Counted from the first letter of the stretch, positions 25,570 through 34,588 are shown. The stretch: 64,000 nucleotides of DNA from Flocculibacter collagenilyticus (GCF_016469335.1 NZ_CP059888.1:2480001-2544000); one strand, 5' to 3'. Notes: generated by a model from the letters alone, not told the origin. A program made the numbers and translations.

Positions 25570-27237
25570 ATGGCTCAGTTTATTTATACTATGTCTCGGG
25601 TGAGCAAAGTTGTTCCACCTAAGAGAACCATTCTTAAAGACATTTCTCTTTCATTTTTTCCTGGCGCTAAAATTGGCGTATTAGGTTTAAATGGCGCGGG
25701 TAAGTCTACACTTCTTCGCATTATGGCAGGAATTGATACTGATATAGAGGGTGAGGCACGCCCTATGCCAGGTATTAAAATTGGCTACCTTCCTCAAGAA
25801 CCTAAACTCGATAATAGTAAAACAGTGCGTGAAACGGTTGAAGAAGCGGTTTCCGATGTAAAGCATGCGCTTACTCGCCTTGATGAAGTATATGCAGCTT
25901 ATGCTGATGAAAATGCCGATTTTGACGCTCTTTCTAAAGAACAGGGTGAATTAGAAGCGATTATTCAAGCTAAAGATGGTCATAACCTAGATAATGCCCT
26001 AGAACGTGCAGCCGACGCACTAAGACTGCCTGCTTGGGAAGAAAAAATAGAACATTTATCTGGTGGTGAGCGTCGTCGTGTTGCGATTTGTCGCTTATTA
26101 TTAGAAAAGCCTGACATGCTGCTACTTGATGAACCAACAAACCATTTAGATGCTGAGTCAGTAGCATGGTTAGAGCGCTTCCTTCACGACTACGAAGGCA
26201 CCGTTGTGGCCATTACCCACGATAGATATTTCTTAGATAATGTTGCAGGCTGGATCTTAGAGCTTGACCGAGGCCATGGTATTCCATGGGAAGGTAATTA
26301 CTCTTCATGGTTAGAACAAAAAGAAGCCCGTTTAGAGCAAGAAGAGAAGTCAGAAAAAGCCTTACAACGCTCAATTAAACAAGAATTAGAGTGGGTACGT
26401 ACTAACCCTAAAGGCCGCCAAGCTAAAAGTAAAGCCCGTATGGCTCGCTTTGAAGAGCTGCAAAATAGTGACTATCAAAAACGCAATGAAACCAATGAGT
26501 TATTCATTCCACCAGGGCCTCGTTTAGGTGATAGAGTGGTTGAAGTTAATGAAATCTCAAAAGCATTCGGTGAGCGTGTATTAATTGACAATTTAAGTTT
26601 TTCAGTACCAAAAGGCGCAATTGTAGGTATTATCGGCCCTAATGGTGCAGGTAAATCGACACTATTTAAAATGATGTCTGGCCAAGAATCTCCTGACTCA
26701 GGCAATGTTGAGCTAGGCGAAACAGTTGAACTTGCCAGTGTTGATCAATTTAGAGACAGCATGGACGACAACAACACGGTTTTCCAAGAAATCTCTGAAG
26801 GCTCTGATATTCTTTCGATTGGCAACTTTGAAATTCCTAGCCGAGCGTATGTAAGTCGTTTTAACTTCAAAGGCACAGATCAACAAAAGCGCATTGGTGA
26901 GTTATCAGGGGGTGAACGTAACCGTGTTCATCTGGCTAAATTATTAAAAGCCGGTGGTAACTTAATTCTTCTCGATGAGCCAACCAATGACTTAGACGTT
27001 GAGACATTGCGCGCCCTTGAAAATGCACTGCTTGAATTCCCGGGTTCTGCAATGGTAATTTCGCATGACCGTTGGTTCTTAGACAGAATTGCAACGCATA
27101 TTCTAGATTATCGTGATGAAGGGCAAATAAACTTCTTCGAGGGTAACTATTCAGATTATGAAGAGTGGTTAAAGAAAACATTTGGTGCTGCGGCAGCGGA
27201 ACCACACCGCATAAAATACAAGCGTATTGTTAAATAA
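25570..27237 (+). CDS. ettA: Energy-dependent translational throttle ABC-F protein EttA
   Basis: EttA binds the ribosomal E site and gates translation according to ATP/ADP ratio. The 555-residue length is exactly that of the E. coli family. Two ABC domains are seen: Walker A GLNGAGKST and signature LSGGERRRVA in the first, GPNGAGKST and LSGGERNRVH in the second, with LLLDEPTNHLDAES and LLDEPTNDLDVET Walker B segments. The charged linker with NPKGRQAKSKARMARF lies between them. It has no membrane segment. A strong terminator follows, so it is a single-gene unit. Confidence 0.97.
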   Translation: MAQFIYTMSRVSKVVPPKRTILKDISLSFFPGAKIGVLGLNGAGKSTLLRIMAGIDTDIEGEARPMPGIKIGYLPQEPKLDNSKTVRETVEEAVSDVKHALTRLDEVYAAYADENADFDALSKEQGELEAIIQAKDGHNLDNALERAADALRLPAWEEKIEHLSGGERRRVAICRLLLEKPDMLLLDEPTNHLDAESVAWLERFLHDYEGTVVAITHDRYFLDNVAGWILELDRGHGIPWEGNYSSWLEQKEARLEQEEKSEKALQRSIKQELEWVRTNPKGRQAKSKARMARFEELQNSDYQKRNETNELFIPPGPRLGDRVVEVNEISKAFGERVLIDNLSFSVPKGAIVGIIGPNGAGKSTLFKMMSGQESPDSGNVELGETVELASVDQFRDSMDDNNTVFQEISEGSDILSIGNFEIPSRAYVSRFNFKGTDQQKRIGELSGGERNRVHLAKLLKAGGNLILLDEPTNDLDVETLRALENALLEFPGSAMVISHDRWFLDRIATHILDYRDEGQINFFEGNYSDYEEWLKKTFGAAAAEPHRIKYKRIVK

Positions 27238-27250
27238 CCATGTAATGAAT

Positions 27251-27286
27251 AAAAAGGCGGTGAACATCACTGCCTTTTTTATTTTT
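27251..27286 (+). terminator. Rho-independent terminator after ettA
   Basis: AAAAAGGC and GCCTTTTT pair around an inner GTG/CAC stem with an AACAT loop, followed by further Ts. It begins 13 bp after the ettA stop. The A-run and T-run make it potentially bidirectional. Confidence 0.88.
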
Positions 27287-27341
27287 ACCAACTATTATAA
27301 GTACATCAGGTGTCATTTATAAAAATAAATAAGGTTAAACA

Positions 27342-27707
27342 ATGGAAAACAAGCGACATTTCACACGAGTAGTTTTTTCAACGCCAGCTAAGCTAAAAGG
27401 TGATAGTGAAGCTTGGGATACCAGCTTAATTGATTTATGCTTCCAAGGTGCACTCATTGCCAAACCTGATGATTGGTCGTCAGAATATGAACACAAAAAG
27501 TATCAGCTCACTTTTAAACTGGCAGGCTCTGATATTGATATCTCTATGTATACCAAGTTAGCGCATATAGAAGATGAGCATTTAGGTTTAGCGTGCGAAC
27601 TGATGGATATAGACAGCGCAACCCACTTAAGAAAGCTCATTGCATTAAACAGCGGTGATGAAGATATGCTACATCGTGAACTGGCTCATCTTGCTCACCC
27701 AGAATAA
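27342..27707 (+). CDS. PilZ-domain protein
   Basis: A 121-residue stand-alone PilZ-type protein; PilZ domains bind cyclic-di-GMP and act on motility, pili or polysaccharide output. The RxxxR motif is present as R5-H-F-T-R9. The second motif, usually D/NxSxxG, reads D31-L-C-F-Q-G36, with Cys in place of Ser. Overall strand pattern and length fit the family. It has its own start after the ettA terminator. Binding of the nucleotide is likely but weakened by the Ser change. Confidence 0.82.
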   Translation: MENKRHFTRVVFSTPAKLKGDSEAWDTSLIDLCFQGALIAKPDDWSSEYEHKKYQLTFKLAGSDIDISMYTKLAHIEDEHLGLACELMDIDSATHLRKLIALNSGDEDMLHRELAHLAHPE

Positions 27708-27739
27708 TTAATACCCTAACCAAACTTATAACGCAATAT

Positions 27740-27991
27740 TCAGCTCTTTATTGCGTTTCCCCAAGGAGAAGGTGTAGCAAATGTATCAATATACAAACTT
27801 TCTACTTTGTCTCTTGCCCATTGTGTTTTACGCAAAAACTTTAGCGATGATTTAATTGATGGGTCACTTTTAAAACAGTTGATATTAATACGCTGTGCTA
27901 AACCGTCCCAACCGTAATATTCAACTAATTGGGTAACCACTTTCTCTAATGTAACCCCATGTAATGGATTATTGGCTTGTGTTCCAGCCAT
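27740..27991 (-). CDS. VF530/DUF2132-family small DNA-binding-like protein
   Basis: An 83-residue protein matching the VF530 (DUF2132) family, whose fold resembles small DNA-binding proteins. Seen: [13 protein letters not shown], then [16 protein letters not shown] and [16 protein letters not shown], which are the conserved blocks. The role in the cell is unknown. It is convergent with the PilZ gene and stands alone. Confidence 0.85.
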   Translation of the reverse strand: MAGTQANNPLHGVTLEKVVTQLVEYYGWDGLAQRININCFKSDPSIKSSLKFLRKTQWARDKVESLYIDTFATPSPWGNAIKS

Positions 27992-28110
27992 TCCGTACTC
28001 CTCTTTGACCGCTAATAATGTAGTCGCTAAATTCTATCTCTATAGCTAACTATTTGCATGCGTATTTGAATATATTTAATCAGCTGTTATGCTCTGACTT
28101 GTTAGTTTAT

Positions 28111-28141
28111 GGTTAAAGTTAAGGTTAAGGTTAAGGTTAAG
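28111..28141 (+). repeat. GTTAAG hexanucleotide microsatellite
   Basis: Five tandem hexamers (first GTTAAA, then four GTTAAG) lie just before the start of the GFA-family gene. Their reading in frame gives Lys-Val repeats if translation begins at ATG 28109. Because the unit is six bases, copy-number changes would not shift the frame but would change spacing. Confidence 0.8.
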
Positions 28142-28147
28142 GCAAAA

Positions 28148-28534
28148 ATGAAATTCTTAGGAAGCTGTCACTGTCAGGCTGTCAAATTCGAAATCGAGGC
28201 ACCAAATACCGTAGAGGTTGAAGATTGTAACTGTTCAATTTGCAACAAGGCTGGATACCTTCACCTCATCCTTCCCTTATCAAAATTTAATTTGTTACAG
28301 GGACGAGAAAGTCTAAGCACTTATACCTTTAATAGCGGAATTGCAAAACATACATTTTGTAAAGTCTGTGGAATAAAGCCATTCTACACACCGAGATCGA
28401 ACCCAGATGGTATTGATATAAACGTACGTTGTTTAGATACCAAGCCAGCTAACATTAAAATTGTGAAGTTTGACGGTCAACATTGGGAGGCCAATGCGCA
28501 AGCATTGGCACATAAGAGTAAAGAACAAGGCTAG
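28148..28534 (+). CDS. GFA-family (CENP-V/GFA) zinc protein
   Basis: GFA-family proteins bind zinc through cysteines and were named after glutathione-dependent formaldehyde-activating enzymes; most members have no proven reaction. Seen: the GSCHCQAVKF motif, EDCNCSICNKAGYLHL and FCKVCGIKPFYTPRSNP, giving the usual seven-cysteine pattern. I chose ATG at 28148 because AAGG precedes it and MKFLGSCHC is the normal family beginning. ATG at 28109 would add 13 Lys/Val-rich residues coded by the hexamer repeat. It stands alone. Confidence 0.86.
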   Translation: MKFLGSCHCQAVKFEIEAPNTVEVEDCNCSICNKAGYLHLILPLSKFNLLQGRESLSTYTFNSGIAKHTFCKVCGIKPFYTPRSNPDGIDINVRCLDTKPANIKIVKFDGQHWEANAQALAHKSKEQG

Positions 28535-28601
28535 CTGTTCTTATTCAATTTATTAAAAGCCTTGGCCGCATTATTAACGCTTAATCAGCGGCATTAACGG
28601 A

Positions 28602-28751
28602 TTAATCGCGAGCGGCTTCCTGAATTTCTTCTCCTGCACTCTCAACATCTTTACCTACACCTTCCATTGTTGCGCAGCCAGAAAAAACCATTAGCACAGC
28701 TGAAACTAACACCAGCCGAAACACTAGCATATTATTTTTCAATTTTTGCAT
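28602..28751 (-). CDS. Entericidin-like small lipoprotein
   Basis: A 49-residue lipoprotein of the entericidin A/B type. It has a short basic N-terminus, a hydrophobic stretch and lipobox VFSGC. The mature peptide has the typical GVGKDVESAGEEIQEAA segment, an amphipathic acidic helix. Family members are stress-induced small outer-membrane or envelope lipoproteins. I chose ATG at 28751 because it gives a normal lipoprotein signal; a longer frame to 28829 adds an unlikely N-terminus. Confidence 0.86.
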   Translation of the reverse strand: MQKLKNNMLVFRLVLVSAVLMVFSGCATMEGVGKDVESAGEEIQEAARD

Positions 28752-29322
28752 GATACGTCTCTCTTCTAAATTAAAAGTAATAGTACTGAAAACCTTACTC
28801 ATTTTGTTATTAAGTGCTTTCATCAGCATCAGCAGCCCAAACCACTATTTTGCTAACGTTATACAGTATAGCTGGGAATTAATAAGTCGCTATTTTAAAA
28901 ATAATTAATGATTTGAAAGAATTAAGGCTACATGTGAAGACTATTACTAATAAATAGTGGTGTATACATGATTGATTATTTCATCATTCCAAGAACGAAA
29001 TATAGAAATTAAGCTGAAGCACAATACCAAAGTGGGCGGAACTTAACTTGTCCTCAACATAACCTGCTACACACGTTATAAACTATCAATTGCACGAGAT
29101 TTCATTGAGTATTTGGTTTATATTCGTAAATGAACCAAAAAGATCAGTGTTTACCGAATTAAAAGTAACATCCCTTCAACTTTATTAGCTATAGCCCTCA
29201 TCACAATAATTTATAATTGTAGGCGCTTTAACGTCCACATAAGAAAACCATAAGAAAGTATTTGAACAAAAAACAGTAAATTTATAAAGTCATTTACAGT
29301 GGTTATATTACAAATAGCTTTC
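28752..29322. other. Intergenic stretch without recognised gene
   Basis: About 570 bp of AT-rich sequence lie between the entericidin-like gene and the hydroxylase pseudogene. No open frame with recognisable protein, tRNA or strong hairpin terminator was seen. It probably holds the entericidin promoter at its left end. Confidence 0.5.
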
Positions 29323-30109
29323 TCAAGTTGAGCGTGTTCTAAACCATTTAGTCACAACATATTTATCGCCACTAATTACTGGCATTGCATGATGTAAAGT
29401 GGCAGGGTTGCACGCTCCCTCGGGAAGTAAATTATTCCATATTAATGCCATTCCTTTTTTCGGTTTTATTGTTACACCTAAATTCGGAAAGTATGTTTCT
29501 CCACCTTTAATTGTCGTATTTAGATAAACCATAAAACTCCATGCCCTCTGTCCCATGGCGCTTGCATGCTTCTGATACTCAAGAGTGCCTGGCTCAAAAT
29601 AATCAGTATGAGCTTTAAATTCTTGCCCAACATTATACTTTTGCCCTTGTATACTTTCTGAATTATTTACGGAAATACCAAGTTGCGCTGAAATACGCTG
29701 ATCTAAATCATCTATGAATGGCTGTTGTTGATCACCCAAGTCACATGTAAAACTAGTACGAAATTTATCATCGCCATTAGAAACTGTAACTTTAGACGGA
29801 TAAAGCGTGTTTTGCATTACTTTGATAATACGTTTACACTCATCACTAGATTAAAAAATTTTCAAGTGTATATATTTGTGCTTTATCAGTTTTTATTTGT
29901 TCAGCCTTAGAGTTATGCACAATGTCAGCATTCGAAATCTTTTTAAAATCTATGTATGCTGGGTACATGCATCCCATCTCAGACTTTATGATTTGTAAAC
30001 CAAAGCCATTCCCGCATAGGATCTGAACCAACTCTTCATTGCAACATCCTCGGCGTAAATTTTGCTGCAACCAAGCACTCCACTTTTCAGGTAACTTTTC
30101 TTTCTTCAT
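29323..30109 (-). pseudogene. Frameshifted prolyl-4-hydroxylase-like 2OG-Fe(II) oxygenase
   Basis: Two adjacent frames make one protein of this family. The upstream part (30109-29846, 87 residues) ends QIYTLENFLI and stops at TAG (29846-29848). The downstream part (about 29847-29323) continues SSDECKRII and carries the iron ligands HTD and LHHAMP plus the KYVVTKWF 2-oxoglutarate-binding region. Removing one A from TTTTTTAATC would join them as ENFLSSDEC, the usual family spacing. The gene therefore seems broken by a single-base insertion next to a homopolymer. A sequencing error is the main alternative. The downstream frame alone could be translated from ATG 29817 but would lack the N-terminal domain. 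Confidence 0.75.
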
Positions 30110-30240
30110 ATTATTTTATTCTGCTAACTACAGAGAATATTAAAGCCAAAGTCATCTTTGTATCAATCAAAAATGTAACGCTCAAATAAACTTGAGGACT
30201 TCTTTAGGTACTGACAAACTCACCGTCAGTGACTTTTGTC

Positions 30241-30549
30241 CTACTCGGTCGTGTTCATGACGAATGCTATTTGCCCAGTTAATGCCACTCCAAGCTTAGT
30301 TAGCTTTTCCTGTGGTATCGGCAAACAGGCAACCGTGGTATTCCTGCCACGCGTTGCATCTGAGTGAGTCGAATACGTTTGGCGCACCGTATCTAAATAC
30401 CCTATTGCGGTATAGCTAAGTTGCTGTGCCGTTAACCCTTTATCATTGATGATAAAATTGGCACGCCCTGCTGTGTCATACTCAAAGTATTGGCCATGTT
30501 GGCTGATACCTATCGTGCCATCTTCTCCCCTATTATCGTCATCAATCAC
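30241..30549 (-). pseudogene. Truncated third toxin-tip cassette remnant
   Basis: The first about 60 codons (GTG 30549) match the beginning of the tip region of the giant RHS gene and of the displaced cassette: GTIGISQHGQYFEYD, then ADF/ANFIINDKG and a RQTYST segment. After that the similarity ends and about 40 unrelated codons lead to a stop at 30241. This is a remnant of another cassette that lost its LysM and toxin parts. Identity to the other copies is lower than between the two main ones, so it is older. The repeat element 30548-30706 lies directly upstream, as for the other cassette. Confidence 0.75.
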
Positions 30550-30706
30550 AACAGCCGTGAGCGATATTATTAACCGCTCACCTTGTTGTGATTACATACC
30601 TAGTCATTCAATATGTCGGAAGGCGCCTCTGGCTTTTCCAACCTACAGCAAGTGTAAGTCGGTTAAGCGCAGCGACACCCGACAAATTAATCCGACGTAC
30701 GGCCGT
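30548..30706 (-). repeat. Cassette-junction repeat, copy B
   Basis: A non-coding block of about 159 bp that recurs at 34589-34758 with few changes and one 11-bp length difference. Read on the minus strand it contains an ACGGCCGT palindrome, a REP-like imperfect palindrome GTCGGGTG...AACCGAC, and a GGAAAAGCC...GGCGCCTTCC hairpin. It ends with a two-part inverted repeat: TCACAACA/TGTTGTGA outside GTGAGCG/CGCTCAC, with an 11-base loop. The last part runs into the coding start of the truncated cassette. Confidence 0.85.
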
Positions 30707-30726
30707 AATTAAACATGATAAGTAAG

Positions 30727-31200
30727 TTAAAAAAGTGCAGCTACGCGATAACCATCTAAATTATTATCACGTAGGCAGTGGCTATATTTATCATCACTAT
30801 CCAATCTTTTAGCGTTTTTAAATATGTTACCGAAGAACTCATACTTAAGAGGATCTTCGAATTTGATATTTAAAGAGCTAATACGACTTTCAAATTCTTC
30901 TTTGGATAAAAAGCTAGTAACCTTGGTTTCGTCCAACTTCAAAATAAAGTAAGTTGGTTGATCTATCAAAGCTCTCACCAATCCCCCACGGCACTCAATA
31001 TCATGGGCTGGCAACCTAATGCCAATCAAATATCCATTATCGAGTCGTGTATCCAAAATTTTATGCTCTACTACAACCTTGCCATGACGTGTAATTCTAT
31101 CATTTACTTCAAAGTCATACCCCAGCCCAAACCGAAGATCTTCCTCATAAACTAAAAAGGCTGTAAAAAACAAAAACATAATAATAAATAACTTCTTCAT
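30727..31200 (-). CDS. Candidate immunity protein for the displaced tip (membrane-anchored)
   Basis: A 157-residue protein I do not recognise as a known family. A hydrophobic N-terminal segment (residues 2-18) indicates a signal peptide or single anchor, so most of it would face the periplasm. The rest is a mixed alpha/beta domain with two cysteines (DIECRGG and SHCLRDN). It begins 9 bp after the stop of the displaced toxin tip (31210). This position, and the lack of similarity to the other candidate immunity gene, are the reasons for the call. If correct, the matching toxin acts in the periplasm or at the membrane. Confidence 0.55.
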   Translation of the reverse strand: MKKLFIIMFLFFTAFLVYEEDLRFGLGYDFEVNDRITRHGKVVVEHKILDTRLDNGYLIGIRLPAHDIECRGGLVRALIDQPTYFILKLDETKVTSFLSKEEFESRISSLNIKFEDPLKYEFFGNIFKNAKRLDSDDKYSHCLRDNNLDGYRVAALF

Positions 31201-31209
31201 TGCTTGGCC

Positions 31210-34200
31210 TTATTGATTCAAATATGACGCATAAGGTCGAGCATAAGATGGATCTATATCAGGCTTCCAAGGAGCAAAATTATTCCTACCATAAATTAGA
31301 TCGTTATCTGTATATGTAAACTGAATTTTGTATGGACTTCCTGTGGGAGAGTGCTGTGGATAGGCAATATGATTTAGCTTATTTCTGCTGTAAATAATTG
31401 CTTTTTGAATAAAATCCCTATTAGGGTCAATATACTGATCTAGCGTTCCAGTTGCACCATCAATAAAGTCATAGCTATCATCAAATATTTTTATTCCATC
31501 AGGACTCCTGACGCTACCATAAACTTTTAAGTCATCCACAGGCCAAGGCATTGCCATAGTTAGCCCACTCCCTACTGGCTTTACAACTCTGCCATCAACA
31601 CGAAGAATAAAGTCATTTAATCCTCGACCGTAAATTTCATTTGCCATTCGATAGGATAAGTTTTCGCCTTTAGGTAAGTAGCCTTGCTTTATTACCTGAT
31701 CAGTTCTTGCTTCTAAGTCGAATATTGCTCCCGGATCTGTAACTAAAGTAGTAGCATCAACTAAGCCTGTTACTATTTTATCCCCAATCCAAAACGCACC
31801 TTCGGCATGTTTATCTAGAGCTTGATACCCAATATTTGCAAGGTTATCAGGATCAAGTGCATGACTTACTACCTGCTTCGTATAGTCCCAGCCATTTCTA
31901 ATCGCGGCAGCTCTAGCCTTACCAGCTCCCCACATAGCATTATCAGCTGCTAGGTGAGCTTCTAGGTTGAACTCTACCCCCATTTGAGGGCGTGCTCTAA
32001 CACCTGCGTCGTACATAGCTTCACCACGTCTTACAGCTGCATCCCAAGAAGCATCTAGTCGTTGGTGCATTGCCTTAATCTGATTATCGTGGTGTGTTTG
32101 AGTACGGCCAATTATTTGACTTGTCGCAGAGCCAAGCATCATGCCCATATTAGGAGTGCCACGGAGGTGATCACTCAGGTAGCCAATCATGTCATAGCCA
32201 TCTTGAACGGTACTCACTGACGATAAATCAAAGTGACCTGTTTGGCCTTCAGCATTGGTAACGCTGTAGTCCGTGCCATTACCCAGTGACTTACCACCCA
32301 TGCTGACAGTACCACCCGAAATGCTTCCACCATTTTCAGAGGCTATTTTTTGAGCTACTTGCTGTACGGCTTGCTGTGGTGTTGCACCATTCTCTACAGC
32401 TTTAGCGACCGTTTCTTTTACTTCATTGGTCTTAGCTTGCTCTCGCTGCATTCCTGCTGCAATACTATTCCCAATCGCATTGCCAAAGGCATCTGCAACT
32501 ACCTGTTTACCATTCCACGAACCTTCATTATTTACTAGTTTCTTTGTGGCATATGCAACACCTGAACCTGCAATATTTTTAACAACATCTGTCATGATGT
32601 TTGTTTGCTCTCCATAGCGAGACGGTGGAGGCATAACTGCACTACTAGCGGCGCTTGCTGCCATATTAGCCCAGCTAAATGAAGATGGTTCACCTACCAT
32701 TTTACTTGCTATGTGTTGTGTTCCATATTCCACTGCGCCTCGTAATGCTCGCTCTCCTATCAGCTTTGCTGTATAGCCTGCCTCCGTCCCCAAGTCACCC
32801 ACAAGACCATTTGTCACTCCAGCACTTAGTCCAGCTACCGCGACTTGTCCCCAACTAAACTCCTCCTGAACACCTAATGCCATTCCTGTTAATTGACCTG
32901 CTACGCTCCCTGCTGCTGCCGCTAACCCTGCTCCAACCGCTGAAAACGAGCCTCCCGCTCCCAATGCAGTCCCCGCCATCGCTAAACCTGCTCCTGCGGT
33001 CGCAATGGCCGTAACAACCATGACAATTATCATGGCCACCATATTACACGCAGCCTCTGGCGGTGGCGGCACAAACGGTAAGCTTGGCGTGGTATCACCT
33101 ATCTGCTCTGCCACATTATACGCGGTAAAGGTATCAAACCGGTTGGCGTTATTTGCTTGCTCTGGGATGGTGAGTGTTTGTCCTGCCACTAACGGCTCGC
33201 CTGCTTCTAGCGAAATACCATTCACATCGGCAATGATATACCAATAGTCTGGATTACCGTAGTACGCGACCGCGATGCTTTGTAAGGTTTCACCCGTGGT
33301 GACTTGGTGGCGCATAGCACTACCCGGTGCTTTTGCTGATATCCCTGCAAAGTGTGCCTGCTTAACTGTGACCTCGCCGTTTTCTTTCATTTCACCGAGG
33401 TAATTACCACCTGCATGCAGATAGTGACTGGTGGTCGAACGCATTTCTTTTTCACCGTCTTCCCAATGCGTACTTTTGCTTTCTGTAAACCTAATGGTAT
33501 GTGCTACAGTTGGCCGTTCTTCCGGTAATCCCGGTACGTTGGTTGGCGGATTATTTGGGAAGGTGATTGGGGTCTCTTCACCATTTGGTTTTGTTGTACC
33601 ACCACCGTTAATCGGCCCTTCAACCGGTACTGATGGCAATGCGCCTAAGTGTGTTCTGTTTTGTGTACCCGATACTTTCTTTACTAACTTACCATCTGCT
33701 GATGTATCAAAGTAACGCGCACTGATTTTACTACCTTCTATTGTTGACTTTTCTTCTATTGCATAACGATTACCGCTTGCGTCATAGAAGCTGGTAGTAG
33801 TTGTCGGTTTATATCCTTCGGTGTTACTTGACCCACTCACTCTACTTTCTAAATACTGCTGACGACCTGTATAAGTATAACTAAAGGTGTGCATGTACTG
33901 GCTTGGCGTTGTATGGTCACTGGTATCTGTTCTTTTATGGTTATTGTATTTCATCCTTTCCATACGACCTGCGTCGTCGTAGAAATAAGTTGATGTATTT
34001 AATCCATGGCTAGTACTCTCTGATAATAAACCAGTTAAGTTGGCATCAATAACCTGATGCGTACCTTGAGCTGTGAACTGCGCTTTTAATACATCTTCTA
34101 ACGATGCTTGCACCCAGCCACTCTGGCTAACTTTGTCAAAGTTACCATCAACCGTATACTCAAATCGCTGTATTGACTTTTCTTCGCCCGATAAGTCAAA

Positions 34201-34428
34201 AGTGACGTCGTAGCTCCAGTCGCCATCTCTTACTTCCAAGGTTCTCGTCGATGTCGGAGCAAAATAGTTAAGCGTTAACTCCTTCTGGCCTAAGATATTG
34301 TATTCGTGACGCACTTGGCGCGACCACGCAATATCATTCCAACTTCGATTATAACGCTCGGCGAACAAGTCTACTTCTAAGTTACGGCCATATTGGTGCT
34401 CAGCAGTAGTCGAGTACGTTTGGCGCAT
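31210..34428 (-). CDS. Displaced alternative C-terminal tip cassette of the giant RHS protein
   Basis: A 1072-codon frame from ATG 34428. Similarity to the giant gene begins earlier, at about 34578, but no ATG, GTG or TTG occurs in frame between the upstream TAA and 34428. Residues 1-about 465 are nearly identical to giant-protein residues about 5450-5916 and include a LysM domain (HQVTTGETLQSIAVAYYG). After the EAACNMVA segment the sequence changes to a different Gly/Ala-rich hydrophobic region and a different C-terminus ending in PYASYLNQ. It shares short mosaic blocks (GKP/GEP-SxFSWANxAASAAS; ADAFGNAIGNSIA). This is the arrangement of an orphan polymorphic-toxin tip kept as a donor. The toxin activity is not recognisable. 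Confidence 0.72.
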   Translation of the reverse strand: MRQTYSTTAEHQYGRNLEVDLFAERYNRSWNDIAWSRQVRHEYNILGQKELTLNYFAPTSTRTLEVRDGDWSYDVTFDLSGEEKSIQRFEYTVDGNFDKVSQSGWVQASLEDVLKAQFTAQGTHQVIDANLTGLLSESTSHGLNTSTYFYDDAGRMERMKYNNHKRTDTSDHTTPSQYMHTFSYTYTGRQQYLESRVSGSSNTEGYKPTTTTSFYDASGNRYAIEEKSTIEGSKISARYFDTSADGKLVKKVSGTQNRTHLGALPSVPVEGPINGGGTTKPNGEETPITFPNNPPTNVPGLPEERPTVAHTIRFTESKSTHWEDGEKEMRSTTSHYLHAGGNYLGEMKENGEVTVKQAHFAGISAKAPGSAMRHQVTTGETLQSIAVAYYGNPDYWYIIADVNGISLEAGEPLVAGQTLTIPEQANNANRFDTFTAYNVAEQIGDTTPSLPFVPPPPEAACNMVAMIIVMVVTAIATAGAGLAMAGTALGAGGSFSAVGAGLAAAAGSVAGQLTGMALGVQEEFSWGQVAVAGLSAGVTNGLVGDLGTEAGYTAKLIGERALRGAVEYGTQHIASKMVGEPSSFSWANMAASAASSAVMPPPSRYGEQTNIMTDVVKNIAGSGVAYATKKLVNNEGSWNGKQVVADAFGNAIGNSIAAGMQREQAKTNEVKETVAKAVENGATPQQAVQQVAQKIASENGGSISGGTVSMGGKSLGNGTDYSVTNAEGQTGHFDLSSVSTVQDGYDMIGYLSDHLRGTPNMGMMLGSATSQIIGRTQTHHDNQIKAMHQRLDASWDAAVRRGEAMYDAGVRARPQMGVEFNLEAHLAADNAMWGAGKARAAAIRNGWDYTKQVVSHALDPDNLANIGYQALDKHAEGAFWIGDKIVTGLVDATTLVTDPGAIFDLEARTDQVIKQGYLPKGENLSYRMANEIYGRGLNDFILRVDGRVVKPVGSGLTMAMPWPVDDLKVYGSVRSPDGIKIFDDSYDFIDGATGTLDQYIDPNRDFIQKAIIYSRNKLNHIAYPQHSPTGSPYKIQFTYTDNDLIYGRNNFAPWKPDIDPSYARPYASYLNQ

Positions 34429-34570
34429 ACTTGCTAAGTGACCCTGTGCGGTATAGCTGAGCGCTTGTGCGGTAAACCCTTTATCGTTGATAATGAAATC
34501 TGCACGCCCTGCGGCGTCATACTCAAAGTATTGGCCGTGTTGGCTTATGCCTAGAGTGCCATTTTCTTCC
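33038..34570 (-). repeat. 1.5-kb near-identical tip repeat, displaced copy
   Basis: This block aligns with 37121-38653 at a constant offset of 4083 bp with no insertion or deletion. I counted roughly 20 substitutions by eye, so identity is near 99%. It codes for the last RHS-type part and the LysM domain. The left boundary coincides with the switch to different C-terminal sequence. Such a block is long enough for homologous recombination between giant gene and cassette. Confidence 0.9.
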
Positions 34571-34588
34571 CTATTACCTCTGTAAACA

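Noticed and set aside
29846-29870. Programmed -1 frameshifting at T TTT TTA in the hydroxylase gene
   Set aside because: The heptamer is in frame, but a -1 shift leads to a stop after about 11 codons and does not enter the downstream frame; a +1 shift is needed.
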